A stretch of DNA of 9,266 nucleotides from Prevotella sp. UBA3294. Lineage in GTDB: Bacteria; Bacteroidota; Bacteroidia; Bacteroidales; Bacteroidaceae. The notes beneath the pieces are model-generated. The model made no database searches, was not told the origin of the DNA, and saw only the letters and a program-made list of their open reading frames with translations. This document shows, piece by piece, positions 1 through 6,000 of this stretch (its first letter is position 1; every line of letters starts with the position of its first letter). The stretch is from assembly GCA_002361535.1 (NCBI GenBank), contig DETG01000056.1, positions 1 to 9,266 of the forward strand, written 5' to 3'. Made by a program: the position numbers and the translations under genes.

Positions 1-164
1 ACAATAATCATAATATCTGTGTGAAGACTCTGTTAATTCTATTGACTCTGTGTAAGAATGTTGTCAGGATAATTCGCAATTATTTAAGGGTTGTGAAAGA
101 ATGCTAATTGGTAGAAGGGAAATGATTGGGGTGTACAGAAATGTCCACAAGTGCCTCTTTGTGC
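1..164. other. Gene-free left margin
   Basis: No open reading frame of credible length or composition is visible on either strand. The stretch is AT-rich. It contains a short direct repeat, GACTCTGT at 26-33 and 44-51, and a small inverted repeat, ATAATT/AATTAT at 69-74 and 78-83 with a 3-nt centre. Neither can be assigned a role. The gene to the left lies outside the window, so this could be its downstream region or part of a larger intergenic block. Confidence 0.6.
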
Positions 165-339
165 AAGTAAAGTCTGTTTTGATTCAAAGTAGAGTCTCAT
201 TGGGATGTAAGTAAAGTCTGATTTGGAACCAAGTAGAGCCTACGTAATGTTTACGTAGAGTCTGTTTGGGGGCGTTCCAGACTTTACTTACACCTGTTCC
301 GCCGTCATCTACGACTCGTTCCGCCGTCATCTTCCACTT
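165..339. repeat. 22-bp-period repeat array with an inverted second half
   Basis: Five direct units start at 165, 187, 209, 231 and 253, each exactly 22 bp apart. They share an 11-12 bp core, AAGTARAGTCTG (unit 4 reads AAGTAGAGCCT, unit 5 ACGTAGAGTCTG), followed by a variable T/G-rich half. The array then turns over. Three units in the opposite orientation begin with GTTCC at 274, 296 and 318, again 22 bp apart. The first of these contains AGACTTTACTT (279-289), the reverse complement of the core. The second and third share GTTCCGCCGTCATCT (296-310 and 318-332). A 22-bp period is not a multiple of three, which argues against coding origin. About two helical turns per unit would put all cores on the same face of the DNA. 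Possible roles are a protein-binding array, iteron-like sites or a degenerate extragenic repeat family; sequence alone does not decide. Confidence 0.8.
240..258. repeat. Perfect palindrome inside the 22-bp array
   Basis: CTACGTAA (240-247) and TTACGTAG (251-258) are perfect reverse complements separated by TGT. The palindrome spans the junction of units 4 and 5 of the array, and unit 5 differs from the others at this point (ACGTAG instead of AAGTAG). It could be a dimeric protein site, or a by-product of unit divergence. Confidence 0.6.
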
Positions 340-360
340 GTAGATGCCGTCGGAACGAGT
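314..360. repeat. Imperfect hairpin-forming inverted repeat
   Basis: The arm at 314-332 (ACTCGTTCCGCCGTCATCT) and the arm at 342-360 (AGATGCCGTCGGAACGAGT) are complementary at 17 of 19 positions around a 9-nt centre. The left arm is a unit of the 22-bp array, so the right arm is a further inverted unit. No T-tract follows on either strand, so it does not look like an intrinsic terminator. A small perfect inverted repeat, AGATG/CATCT with one central base, follows at 386-396. Confidence 0.65.
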
Positions 361-440
361 GGAAACGCCGACCCGAACGACCCTTAGATGACATCTCTTC
401 GAAAAAGCATAATTCTTACTTTTGAAAGTTTGCGGGGTGT

Positions 441-575
441 CCTTACGGGCAGAACCAACGGTCACTCAAAGCGTAGCGGAGAGAAAAATTGAACAAAATC
501 TATTCAAAATCAAACAAATCAATAGCACAGTTAGAGAAAGATTTGGAAAAATATGTTCAATTTCTGCCCGTAAGG
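441..575. repeat. 14-bp perfect inverted repeats bounding a 135-bp segment
   Basis: CCTTACGGGCAGAA at 441-454 recurs as its exact reverse complement, TTCTGCCCGTAAGG, at 562-575. The right copy also forms a small local hairpin (GCCC/GGGC, 566-577). The 107 bp between the arms is AT-rich and has no convincing gene. The layout resembles a very small non-autonomous element (MITE-like) or a paired extragenic repeat. No target-site duplication could be made out, so a mobile origin is only a possibility. Confidence 0.45.
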
Positions 576-594
576 GCACTCCCCCTCGTTAGAA

Positions 595-682
595 AGTATA
601 GTCTTTTTGACCCAAAAGTACTATGTTTTTGGGCCCTAAATACTATGTTTTTTGACTCGATAAACATGGTTTTTGCAAGTCG
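595..682. repeat. Second 22-bp-period repeat array, four units
   Basis: Four consecutive 22-bp units start at 595, 617, 639 and 661. They read AGTATAGTCTTTTTGA, AGTACTATGTTTTTGG, AATACTATGTTTTTTGA and TAAACATGGTTTTTGC, each followed by a variable tail. The first unit matches units of the array at 165-274 (AGTAAAGTCTGTTTTGA), so the two arrays appear to be related and share the period. Here the poly-T half is the better conserved part. A weak reading frame crosses the array, but the period is not a multiple of three and the frame has no start signal. Confidence 0.75.
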
Positions 683-982
683 AAAATGCCGGATTCTACT
701 AATGCGTTCATTATCAGCACCTTACTAAACCTCGTCAGAATCGCTCAAATTCGACCGAGAGGGCAGTTGGTTCTCTCCGTGCCCGCATTTCGCGTTAAAC
801 GAAGTTAATTCGTCAAGATTATTCAAAATTTTAACAAACAGATAATGCCTGATTCCGAAATACGGACACCAGTGCTATTTTCGTGTAAGAATTCTGTTTT
901 ATTGGGCTATCTAAAGAATTCGTTCCTTTATGTCGTTTTATGCCATAAAGGTAGGCTTCATTCGGAAAAAGCCAAAAAAAAT
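683..982. other. Gene-free AT-rich stretch before the thiamine operon promoter
   Basis: No supported gene is present. Small dyads are visible: ACGAA/TTCGT (799-803 and 809-813) and CCTTTATG/CATAAAGG (925-932 and 944-951, perfect, 11-nt loop). GGCTT/AAGCC (954-958 and 969-973) follows, then a run of A. Neither of the last two has a T-tract on the plus strand, so they are not convincing terminators. The 9-mer TTCTCTCCG at 771-779 is the inverse of CGGAGAGAA at 477-485, which may link this stretch to the repeat region on its left. A frame opening at 845 runs through the promoter and riboswitch and is not accepted as a gene. Confidence 0.5.
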
Positions 983-1013
983 TTTGATATTTCACTCATT
1001 TGCACTACCTTTG
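983..1013 (+). promoter_or_regulatory. Bacteroidetes-type promoter of the thiamine uptake operon
   Basis: TTTG at 983-986 lies 19 bp upstream of TACCTTTG at 1006-1013. These match the -33 TTTG and -7 TAnnTTTG elements recognised by the Bacteroidetes primary sigma factor. Transcription would start near 1019-1021, just ahead of the TPP riboswitch, which is the expected position for a promoter driving a riboswitch leader. Confidence 0.8.
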
Positions 1014-1035
1014 CACCCAGCTTACAAAGTGTAGG

Positions 1036-1108
1036 CCAAGGGGTGCTGCGATTGTCGCGGCTGAGATAATACCCTCAGACCTGATCCGGATAATGCCGGC
1101 GTAGGAAT
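1036..1108 (+). promoter_or_regulatory. TPP riboswitch (THI element)
   Basis: The conserved parts of the thiamine pyrophosphate aptamer appear in order. GGGGTGC (1040-1046) pairs through GGGT with ACCC (1071-1074) as P2. GCTGCGA/TCGCGGC (1045-1051 and 1055-1061, one G-U pair) forms a short P3. CTGAGA (1061-1066) is the pyrimidine-binding motif, and ACCTGATC (1079-1086) follows. CCGG/CCGG (1086-1089 and 1096-1099) closes the P5 loop ATAATG. The 3' part, GCGTAGGAA (1099-1107), belongs to the pyrophosphate-sensing side. The outer P1 stem is not clear by eye, so the ends are approximate. TPP binding should lower expression of the receptor and permease downstream. Confidence 0.95.
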
Positions 1109-1120
1109 GATCGAGCAAGG

Positions 1121-1149
1121 CTCACGAGAAAAACGTGAGGTTTTTCTTT
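1121..1149 (+). terminator. Intrinsic terminator forming the riboswitch expression platform
   Basis: CTCACG (1121-1126) and CGTGAG (1134-1139) pair perfectly around AGAAAAA, followed by GTTTTTCTTT (1140-1149). The hairpin lies 13 nt after the aptamer and 44 nt before the receptor start, which suggests control by premature transcription termination. GGCC at 1034-1037 could pair with GGCT at 1119-1122 and so compete with the hairpin, but which alternative structure is the antiterminator cannot be settled by eye. Confidence 0.8.
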
Positions 1150-1192
1150 CTTCTCTCCCCCTTATTCTTTATTCATTTATTAATAAGGTAAC

Positions 1193-3637
1193 ATGAAAAA
1201 AGTATTTGTTTTCAGTATGATCATGGCCATGACAGCGCAGGTACATGCCGTTCGGCCAGATGACAACGACTCCCTCCGCATGGAACAGCTGCAGGAGGTG
1301 GTAGTGAAAGGTGTGTGGGTACAGAAAGACGCACCCTTTGCAGTAGCGAATATTAAAAAGAAGGAGTTGCAAGACTTCTCCAAGACCGGACAAGAATTAC
1401 CCTTCCTGTTCTCACAGACTCCTGGTGTGTTGGCATGGAGCGAGAACGGTGTGGGAACGGGAACCACTTATATGCGTATCCGTGGCGCCGGAGGATCACG
1501 TATCAATGTCACCCTCGACGGAGTGCCACTGAACTCCCCCGAGGACCAGTGCGTGTTCTGGGCGAACATGAACTCGTATGCCTCCCTGTTGGGCAACGCA
1601 CAGATTCAGCGTGGCGTGGGCACCTCCACCAATGGCGATGGTGCCTTCGGCGGAACGATCTCCCTCTCTACAAAGACACCGGCCACCCGTCCCGGCGGTG
1701 AGGTGAACTTCAGCTATGGATCATATAACACGTTCAATGTGGGCGGTTCGTTCTCTACAGGATTGCTCTGGAACCATCTGATCTTCGAAGGAGCCTATCA
1801 CGAGACCAACACCGACGGATATATCCACGGCACCGGCGGTCGTTCAGGCAGTTACTATGGCGGTCTTAGCTGGATGGCGGATGATATCGTCATCAGATAC
1901 AAGAACATCGGAAACTTCGAAAAGACCGGACAGGCATGGAACGCAGTGACCGCAGGTAACGACGATCTCTCACTGATGGACGGCACCTACGGGATGACGA
2001 CTGGCATCAAGACCTACAAGGATCTCTATAACGTAGGACTCGGACGCTACAACTCGCTCTATGAGCGTTTCTCCTACGATGCCGAGGGCAACTTCGCCCG
2101 CGATGCCAACGGCAACTACCTGACGGAGCGGTACATGATGAACAACGGTAAGCCTTGGGACAAGTCCACTGACAACTTCTGGCAGAACCACAACATCCTT
2201 TCGGCAGCCTGGAACATCAACGACAACTGGAGCACCATGGCCTCCCTACACTATACCCATGGCTATGGATATTACAAAGAATTCCGCTACGATAACAAGA
2301 TCAAGAAACTCGGTCTGCCCAACAGCGAATACAACGGTGATGCCTTAGGAGGTGCGAAGAGAACCGACTGGGTACGCAAGAAAGGACTGGAACAGGATTC
2401 CTACGGCCTGGTATGGAATAACAACTACAAGGATAACGACTGGGACGTGATCGGCGGACTGTCGGTACAACAGTTCAGTGGTAACCACTTCGGATATGCC
2501 ACCTACCTGAGCAACGACGCCCTGCGCTCTCTGCTGATGAAAAGCGGTGACTACCAGTACTATGACTCCGATGCCAAGAAATTCGACGGTAACGTTTTCA
2601 TCAAGGCGCTCTATCACCTCTCCGACAGCTGGGATGCCTTTGCCGACATGCAATACCGCCGTGTGACGTACAAGACCGACGGCTATAACGACAAGTTCGT
2701 TCAAGACGAAGCTACCGGTCTCTATGGCAAGCATTATTTGGACATCGATGAGGATTATAACTTCTTCAACCCCAAGGCAGGCTTCAGCTTCCATAACGGC
2801 GGACACCGTGCCTTCGCCTCACTGGCATTAAGCCATCGCGAACCGGAACGCAACAACTTCACCGACAACGGAAACTACCCCTCGCCGAAAGCAGAGTCAC
2901 TGCTTGACTTTGAAATGGGATACAGCTTTGCCACACCCGTATGGCGTGCCGGAGCTACCCTTTACTACATGAGCTACGACAACCAGCTGGTTCAGACGGG
3001 TGCAAAGAGCGATATCGGCGAGCCGCTGACAGCGAACGTCAAAGACTCCTATCGCACTGGTGTTGAGTTGACAGCCGGATGGGACATCACACCCTGGCTC
3101 ACCCTCGAAGGAAATGCCGCATTGAGCATCAACAAGATCAAAGACTTTGATGAGTTCGTGGAAGACTGGGACGACTGGAAGGACAACCCCGATGCTGCAA
3201 AATACCACTGTGACGGTAATGGCGACGAACTCCGTCAGTTCCATTATGACAACTCCACACTGGCATTCTCGCCTTCAGCCATCCTCAACGGATTCCTGAA
3301 CTTCCACTACAAAGGATGGCAAGCCGTATGGCATACGGGGTATGTGAGTCGCCAGTACCTGGACAACACAGAGCACGAAGACCGCTCTCTGCCCGCCTAC
3401 TCCACTACGAATGTCAACCTGAGCTATACGCTTCCGTTGAAGGCCATCGGCGTGAAAGAAGCTGTATTTGGCGTGAACCTGAACAACATCTTTAATGCCC
3501 GCTATGCCAGCAGCGGCTGGGTGTATTCAGCCATCGCCGAGAGCTACGGCCATACCAACGACAACCGCTATTATCAGATCGGATTCATCCCGATGGCCGG
3601 CTTCACTGCCATGGGTAGCATCACCTTACGATTCTAA
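1193..3637 (+). CDS. TonB-dependent outer-membrane receptor, probable thiamine transporter
   Basis: This 814-aa protein is an outer-membrane beta-barrel receptor that would use TonB-ExbBD energy to bring a scarce ligand into the periplasm. Residues 1-19 form a signal peptide with a likely cut after VHA. A TonB-box-like segment, LQEVVVKG, lies at 33-40, and the plug domain at about 45-160 has the typical run TPGV, RIRG, LDGVPLN and GAFGGTISL. The rest is barrel, rich in aromatic and Asn/Asp residues, ending in the usual terminal Phe (ITLRF). The CarboxypepD-like N-terminal domain common in SusC-type receptors is absent, and no SusD gene follows, so a small-molecule rather than a glycan role fits better. 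The ligand is inferred from the TPP riboswitch upstream and the PnuT-like gene 9 nt downstream. It matches the TPP-regulated receptor known in Bacteroides from comparative genomics (called OMR1). The start follows an AT-rich leader without a strong Shine-Dalgarno, normal for this phylum. Confidence 0.9.
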   Translation: MKKVFVFSMIMAMTAQVHAVRPDDNDSLRMEQLQEVVVKGVWVQKDAPFAVANIKKKELQDFSKTGQELPFLFSQTPGVLAWSENGVGTGTTYMRIRGAGGSRINVTLDGVPLNSPEDQCVFWANMNSYASLLGNAQIQRGVGTSTNGDGAFGGTISLSTKTPATRPGGEVNFSYGSYNTFNVGGSFSTGLLWNHLIFEGAYHETNTDGYIHGTGGRSGSYYGGLSWMADDIVIRYKNIGNFEKTGQAWNAVTAGNDDLSLMDGTYGMTTGIKTYKDLYNVGLGRYNSLYERFSYDAEGNFARDANGNYLTERYMMNNGKPWDKSTDNFWQNHNILSAAWNINDNWSTMASLHYTHGYGYYKEFRYDNKIKKLGLPNSEYNGDALGGAKRTDWVRKKGLEQDSYGLVWNNNYKDNDWDVIGGLSVQQFSGNHFGYATYLSNDALRSLLMKSGDYQYYDSDAKKFDGNVFIKALYHLSDSWDAFADMQYRRVTYKTDGYNDKFVQDEATGLYGKHYLDIDEDYNFFNPKAGFSFHNGGHRAFASLALSHREPERNNFTDNGNYPSPKAESLLDFEMGYSFATPVWRAGATLYYMSYDNQLVQTGAKSDIGEPLTANVKDSYRTGVELTAGWDITPWLTLEGNAALSINKIKDFDEFVEDWDDWKDNPDAAKYHCDGNGDELRQFHYDNSTLAFSPSAILNGFLNFHYKGWQAVWHTGYVSRQYLDNTEHEDRSLPAYSTTNVNLSYTLPLKAIGVKEAVFGVNLNNIFNARYASSGWVYSAIAESYGHTNDNRYYQIGFIPMAGFTAMGSITLRF

Positions 3638-3646
3638 AGAAAGGAT

Positions 3647-4285
3647 ATGGAGTTTACTCAGTTCATTCAGGAATATGGATTGGATGCCTTTACCACCGTG
3701 TTGGGCATCCTTTACATCATCCTCGAATACCGCGCAAGCATACTGTTATGGGTGGTAGGAATTGTCATGCCCGCTCTGGACATCTATCTATATTGGGGTC
3801 ATGGACTCTACGGAGATGCGGGTATGGCTGCCTACTACACCATAGCAGCTGTTTATGGCTATGTGGCATGGAAGATCAGCGAGCGCCGAAATGGACAAGC
3901 CAACGTGGAGAAAAGCCATTCGGATGCTGCCGCAACGATTGGGATCACCCATTTCAAACGCGCACACATCCTCCCCTCTTTCTGCTTCTTCCTCGCAGCC
4001 TGGGGCATCACCTATTTCGTACTGACACGTTTCACCAACAGTACCGTTCCTTTGCTCGACTCGTTTACCAATGCCCTCAGCTTTGTAGGCTTATGGGCAC
4101 TGGCCCGGAAATACTTGGAACAATGGATCATCTGGATCATCGTAGATGGCATCAGCTGCTATCTCTACCTTGTCAAAAACATTCCCTTCAAGGCATCCCT
4201 CTACGGACTGTATGTGGTGATTGCCATCTTGGGCTACATCAAATGGAAAAGGATGATGGGAACGGAAATTCATCTTAATAATTAG
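3647..4285 (+). CDS. pnuT: PnuC-family inner-membrane permease, probable thiamine transporter PnuT
   Basis: This 212-aa, mostly hydrophobic protein has about seven predicted membrane segments: roughly residues 13-28, 32-50, 58-76, 109-127, 138-154, 158-176 and 183-200. The C-terminal half is typical of the PnuC family, with aromatic motif WIIW at 160-163, Asp167 and a final GYIKWKR segment. PnuC proteins carry nicotinamide riboside; the PnuT branch carries thiamine by facilitated diffusion, with phosphorylation inside the cell trapping the substrate. The thiamine assignment rests on context: the gene starts 9 nt after the receptor and shares its TPP riboswitch. GAAAGGA sits just 1 nt before the ATG, too close for a standard Shine-Dalgarno. 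A thiamine pyrophosphokinase gene often completes this operon in Bacteroides but does not follow here. The residue-81-to-108 linker is hydrophilic. Nicotinamide riboside or another vitamin is less likely given the riboswitch. Confidence 0.88.
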   Translation: MEFTQFIQEYGLDAFTTVLGILYIILEYRASILLWVVGIVMPALDIYLYWGHGLYGDAGMAAYYTIAAVYGYVAWKISERRNGQANVEKSHSDAAATIGITHFKRAHILPSFCFFLAAWGITYFVLTRFTNSTVPLLDSFTNALSFVGLWALARKYLEQWIIWIIVDGISCYLYLVKNIPFKASLYGLYVVIAILGYIKWKRMMGTEIHLNN

Positions 4286-4355
4286 CCTGTGTTTATGCAC
4301 ATTTAGCCAAAAAACATTAAAATAGGGAAAAAGCTCAAAGAATCTTACGAAAACG

Positions 4356-4387
4356 TTTGCATAGTATCAAAATAACACTTACCTTTG
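4356..4387 (+). promoter_or_regulatory. Consensus Bacteroidetes promoter with no ORF downstream
   Basis: TTTG at 4356-4359 and TACCTTTG at 4380-4387 are separated by 20 bp, essentially ideal for the Bacteroidetes primary sigma factor. It lies 71 bp after the pnuT stop and points toward dnaA, which is on the other strand. No reading frame of note follows before the terminator at 4487-4522, so it probably drives a small non-coding RNA. Confidence 0.75.
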
Positions 4388-4392
4388 CAACG

Positions 4393-4522
4393 TTATTAAG
4401 ACATATAATGCTCACAATTGTGAGATTATATATTCAATGCTCGTGAGAGTATTTCCCTATAAACTTGAGTTAATTTAGTTTTTATGAAACGGCCCGCTCG
4501 TGAAGAGTAGGCCGTTTTGTTT
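4393..4522 (+). ncRNA. Candidate small non-coding RNA between pnuT and dnaA
   Basis: The segment is bounded by a near-ideal promoter and a strong intrinsic terminator and would yield an RNA of about 130 nt. Four hairpins can be drawn in order. SL1 (4403-4431) has 14 pairable positions per side with a bulged G at 4410, including the palindrome CTCACAATTGTGAG. SL2 (4436-4453) is AATGCTC/GAGTATT closed by a GUGA tetraloop of GNRA type, with one G-U pair. SL3 (4461-4481) is a weak AAACT/AGTTT stem. SL4 is the terminator. GCTCGTGA appears in both SL2 (4439-4446) and the terminator loop (4496-4503). No terminator is visible after pnuT, so longer operon transcripts may also end here and the RNA could double as a 3' UTR product. 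The Bacteroidales-1/6S-type RNA is a known possibility, but the fold drawn here is not the long rod of 6S. Start and end are estimates. Confidence 0.6.
4487..4522 (+). terminator. Strong intrinsic terminator of the RNA unit / thiamine operon
   Basis: AAACGGCC (4487-4494) pairs perfectly with GGCCGTTT (4510-4517). Inside it a further CTC/GAG stem (4497-4499 and 4505-4507) closes the loop GTGAA. The tail TTTTGTTTTATC follows. It is the first clear plus-strand terminator after pnuT. Confidence 0.85.
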
Positions 4523-4544
4523 TATCTATTATCCAAAAGAGATG

Positions 4545-4585
4545 AAAAAAACTCCTTTAAACTACTTCTTCAGTTTAAAGGAGTT
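4545..4585 (-). terminator. dnaA terminator overlapping the end of the coding region
   Basis: On the minus strand, AACTCCTTTAAACT (4585-4572) and AGTTTAAAGGAGTT (4563-4550) form a perfect 14-bp stem with an 8-nt loop, ending in a run of seven T (4551-4545). The 5' arm lies within the last codons of dnaA and the 3' arm includes part of its stop codon, so the terminator is embedded in the gene end. Only 22 bp separate its tail from the end of the opposing plus-strand terminator. Confidence 0.88.
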
Positions 4586-5974
4586 CTCTATGCTTACAAG
4601 TTCATCAGAGAATGTTGAGTCAATCTTCATACGCTGCTCCACCTGCGTACAACTATGGATCACCGTACTATGATCGCGGTTTGCCACCAGTTTGCCAATC
4701 CTGCTGGCAGGCATCTTGGTGTATTTCTGTGCGAGATACATAGAGACCTGTCGTGCCACCACCAGTTCATGTTTGCGCGATCGACTTGACATGGCTGTAG
4801 GCGAAACATTGAAGTGACGACAAACATTATCAACGATTTCATCAACCGTCAAAGGATGATCATCTACTTTCACCGCCCGTTTAATCACACGCTCAGCCAG
4901 CTTCATGTCAATATTCCCATTATATACAATAGAGAAAGCAAGCAACGAGTTAACCACGCCTTCCAGATCTCGAACGCTGCCATTAGCTGTCTCCGCAATA
5001 AACTGCACTACATCCGAAGGAATCTTCAATCCGTCGCGTTTGATCTTATTCTGAAGAATATCGATGCAAAGCTGTACGTTCGGTCTTTCCAGTTCTGCAA
5101 TCAGACCACACGAGAAGCGAGTGATCAGTCGCTCATTCATACCTTGCAAGTCAACCGGTGGACGGTCGGAGGCAAGGATGATCCTCTTTCCATTGCGGAA
5201 GAGATGATTGAAGATATGGAAGAAAGTATCCTGAGTCCTCACAGCTGTCACCCACTCCTGTACATCATCCACAATAAGCATGTCAATGGTTTGGTAGAAG
5301 TTGATGAAGTCGTTGATCTTATTCTGCAACTTGGCATTCGAATACTGGATAGTAAACAGTCGCGCACTGACGTAGAGCACCCTTTTCTGTGGATACAGTT
5401 CCTTCGTACGCACACCAATGGCATTGATCAGGTGTGTCTTTCCACATCCACTTGGCCCATAGATGAACATAGGATTGAACTGTGTGGTTCCGGGATGCTC
5501 AGCAATTGACAAGCCCACACTGCGTGGCAGTTTATTGCTGTCGCCCTCAATATAGTTCGCAAAGGTCTGATGGGGATTCAACTGACTGTCTATTTCCTGA
5601 GGTTGTGCTGCATCAAGTTCTGTCGGTGACTGATTACCACGGGTCTTCTCCCTGGGCATCACCACATCGGTCGCATTCTCGTCAGCCTGGAAATCTTGTG
5701 TCAGGTGGTGTGTGCTATCCGTTACCACACGATACGTAAGCTTCGTTCCCACACCAAAAACACGCACAAGCACCTTCTTCAACAGGTCCACATAGTGTTC
5801 CTCCAAGTACTCGTAGATGAACGAGCTTGGAACCTGTACCAACAAAGTCTTGATCGCAGGCTTGTACGACTCAAAGACCAGTGGTCTGAACCATGTGTTG
5901 AACTGCTGCTCAGTAACGTTCTCCTCAATCAAATTGAGGCAACTTTCCCAGCAAGCACGGGCGTTTATACTCAT
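4562..5974 (-). CDS. dnaA: Chromosomal replication initiator DnaA
   Basis: The 470-aa protein opens the replication origin by cooperative, ATP-dependent binding to DnaA boxes. Domain I (residues 1 to about 85) contains the family pattern NVTEQQFNTWF and is followed by a hydrophilic linker (about 86-135). Domain III carries Walker A GPSGCGKT at 173-180, Walker B DMLIVDD at 231-237, a sensor-1 region ILASD at 266-270, the Box VII arginine finger in RLITRF (282-287) and the sensor-2 region VRDLEG at 334-339. Domain IV has the basic helix around 397-416 and the DNA-binding signature ANRDHSTVIH at 431-440. A frame extension to 6013 exists, but ATG at 5974 (MSINARACWE) matches the normal N-terminus and fits the promoter at 6039-6070. 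No cluster of TTATCCACA boxes was seen nearby, so this need not be the origin, and dnaN and gyrB are not adjacent. Confidence 0.97.
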   Translation of the reverse strand: MSINARACWESCLNLIEENVTEQQFNTWFRPLVFESYKPAIKTLLVQVPSSFIYEYLEEHYVDLLKKVLVRVFGVGTKLTYRVVTDSTHHLTQDFQADENATDVVMPREKTRGNQSPTELDAAQPQEIDSQLNPHQTFANYIEGDSNKLPRSVGLSIAEHPGTTQFNPMFIYGPSGCGKTHLINAIGVRTKELYPQKRVLYVSARLFTIQYSNAKLQNKINDFINFYQTIDMLIVDDVQEWVTAVRTQDTFFHIFNHLFRNGKRIILASDRPPVDLQGMNERLITRFSCGLIAELERPNVQLCIDILQNKIKRDGLKIPSDVVQFIAETANGSVRDLEGVVNSLLAFSIVYNGNIDMKLAERVIKRAVKVDDHPLTVDEIVDNVCRHFNVSPTAMSSRSRKHELVVARQVSMYLAQKYTKMPASRIGKLVANRDHSTVIHSCTQVEQRMKIDSTFSDELVSIENSFKLKK

Positions 5975-6000
5975 AATTAATAATGTGGTTAGTCTTTCGA

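Noticed and set aside
184..465. Minus-strand 93-codon frame over the first repeat array
   Set aside because: It lies entirely on the 22-bp repeats and hairpin, and the repeat period is not a multiple of three. It has no promoter or family motif. It is better explained as a frame across repeat DNA, though its recurrence in other genomes would be worth checking.
165..682. CRISPR array
   Set aside because: Conserved cores are only about 11-16 bp with a 22-bp period and no separate spacers of 30 bp or more. No cas gene is present, and the units diverge too much.
489..728. Plus-strand 79-codon frame
   Set aside because: It begins with TTG without a ribosome or promoter signal and runs through the second 22-bp array. 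Composition follows the repeats and no domain is recognisable.
845..1069. Plus-strand 74-codon frame
   Set aside because: It overlaps the operon promoter and the conserved aptamer core, so the sequence is constrained for other reasons and a protein is unlikely.
4403..4410. Sigma-70-like ATATAAT box
   Set aside because: It is part of the dyad at 4403-4431, and Bacteroidetes promoters use TAnnTTTG rather than TATAAT.
4814..5509. Plus-strand 231-codon frame
   Set aside because: It is antisense to the well-supported dnaA gene and has no family features.
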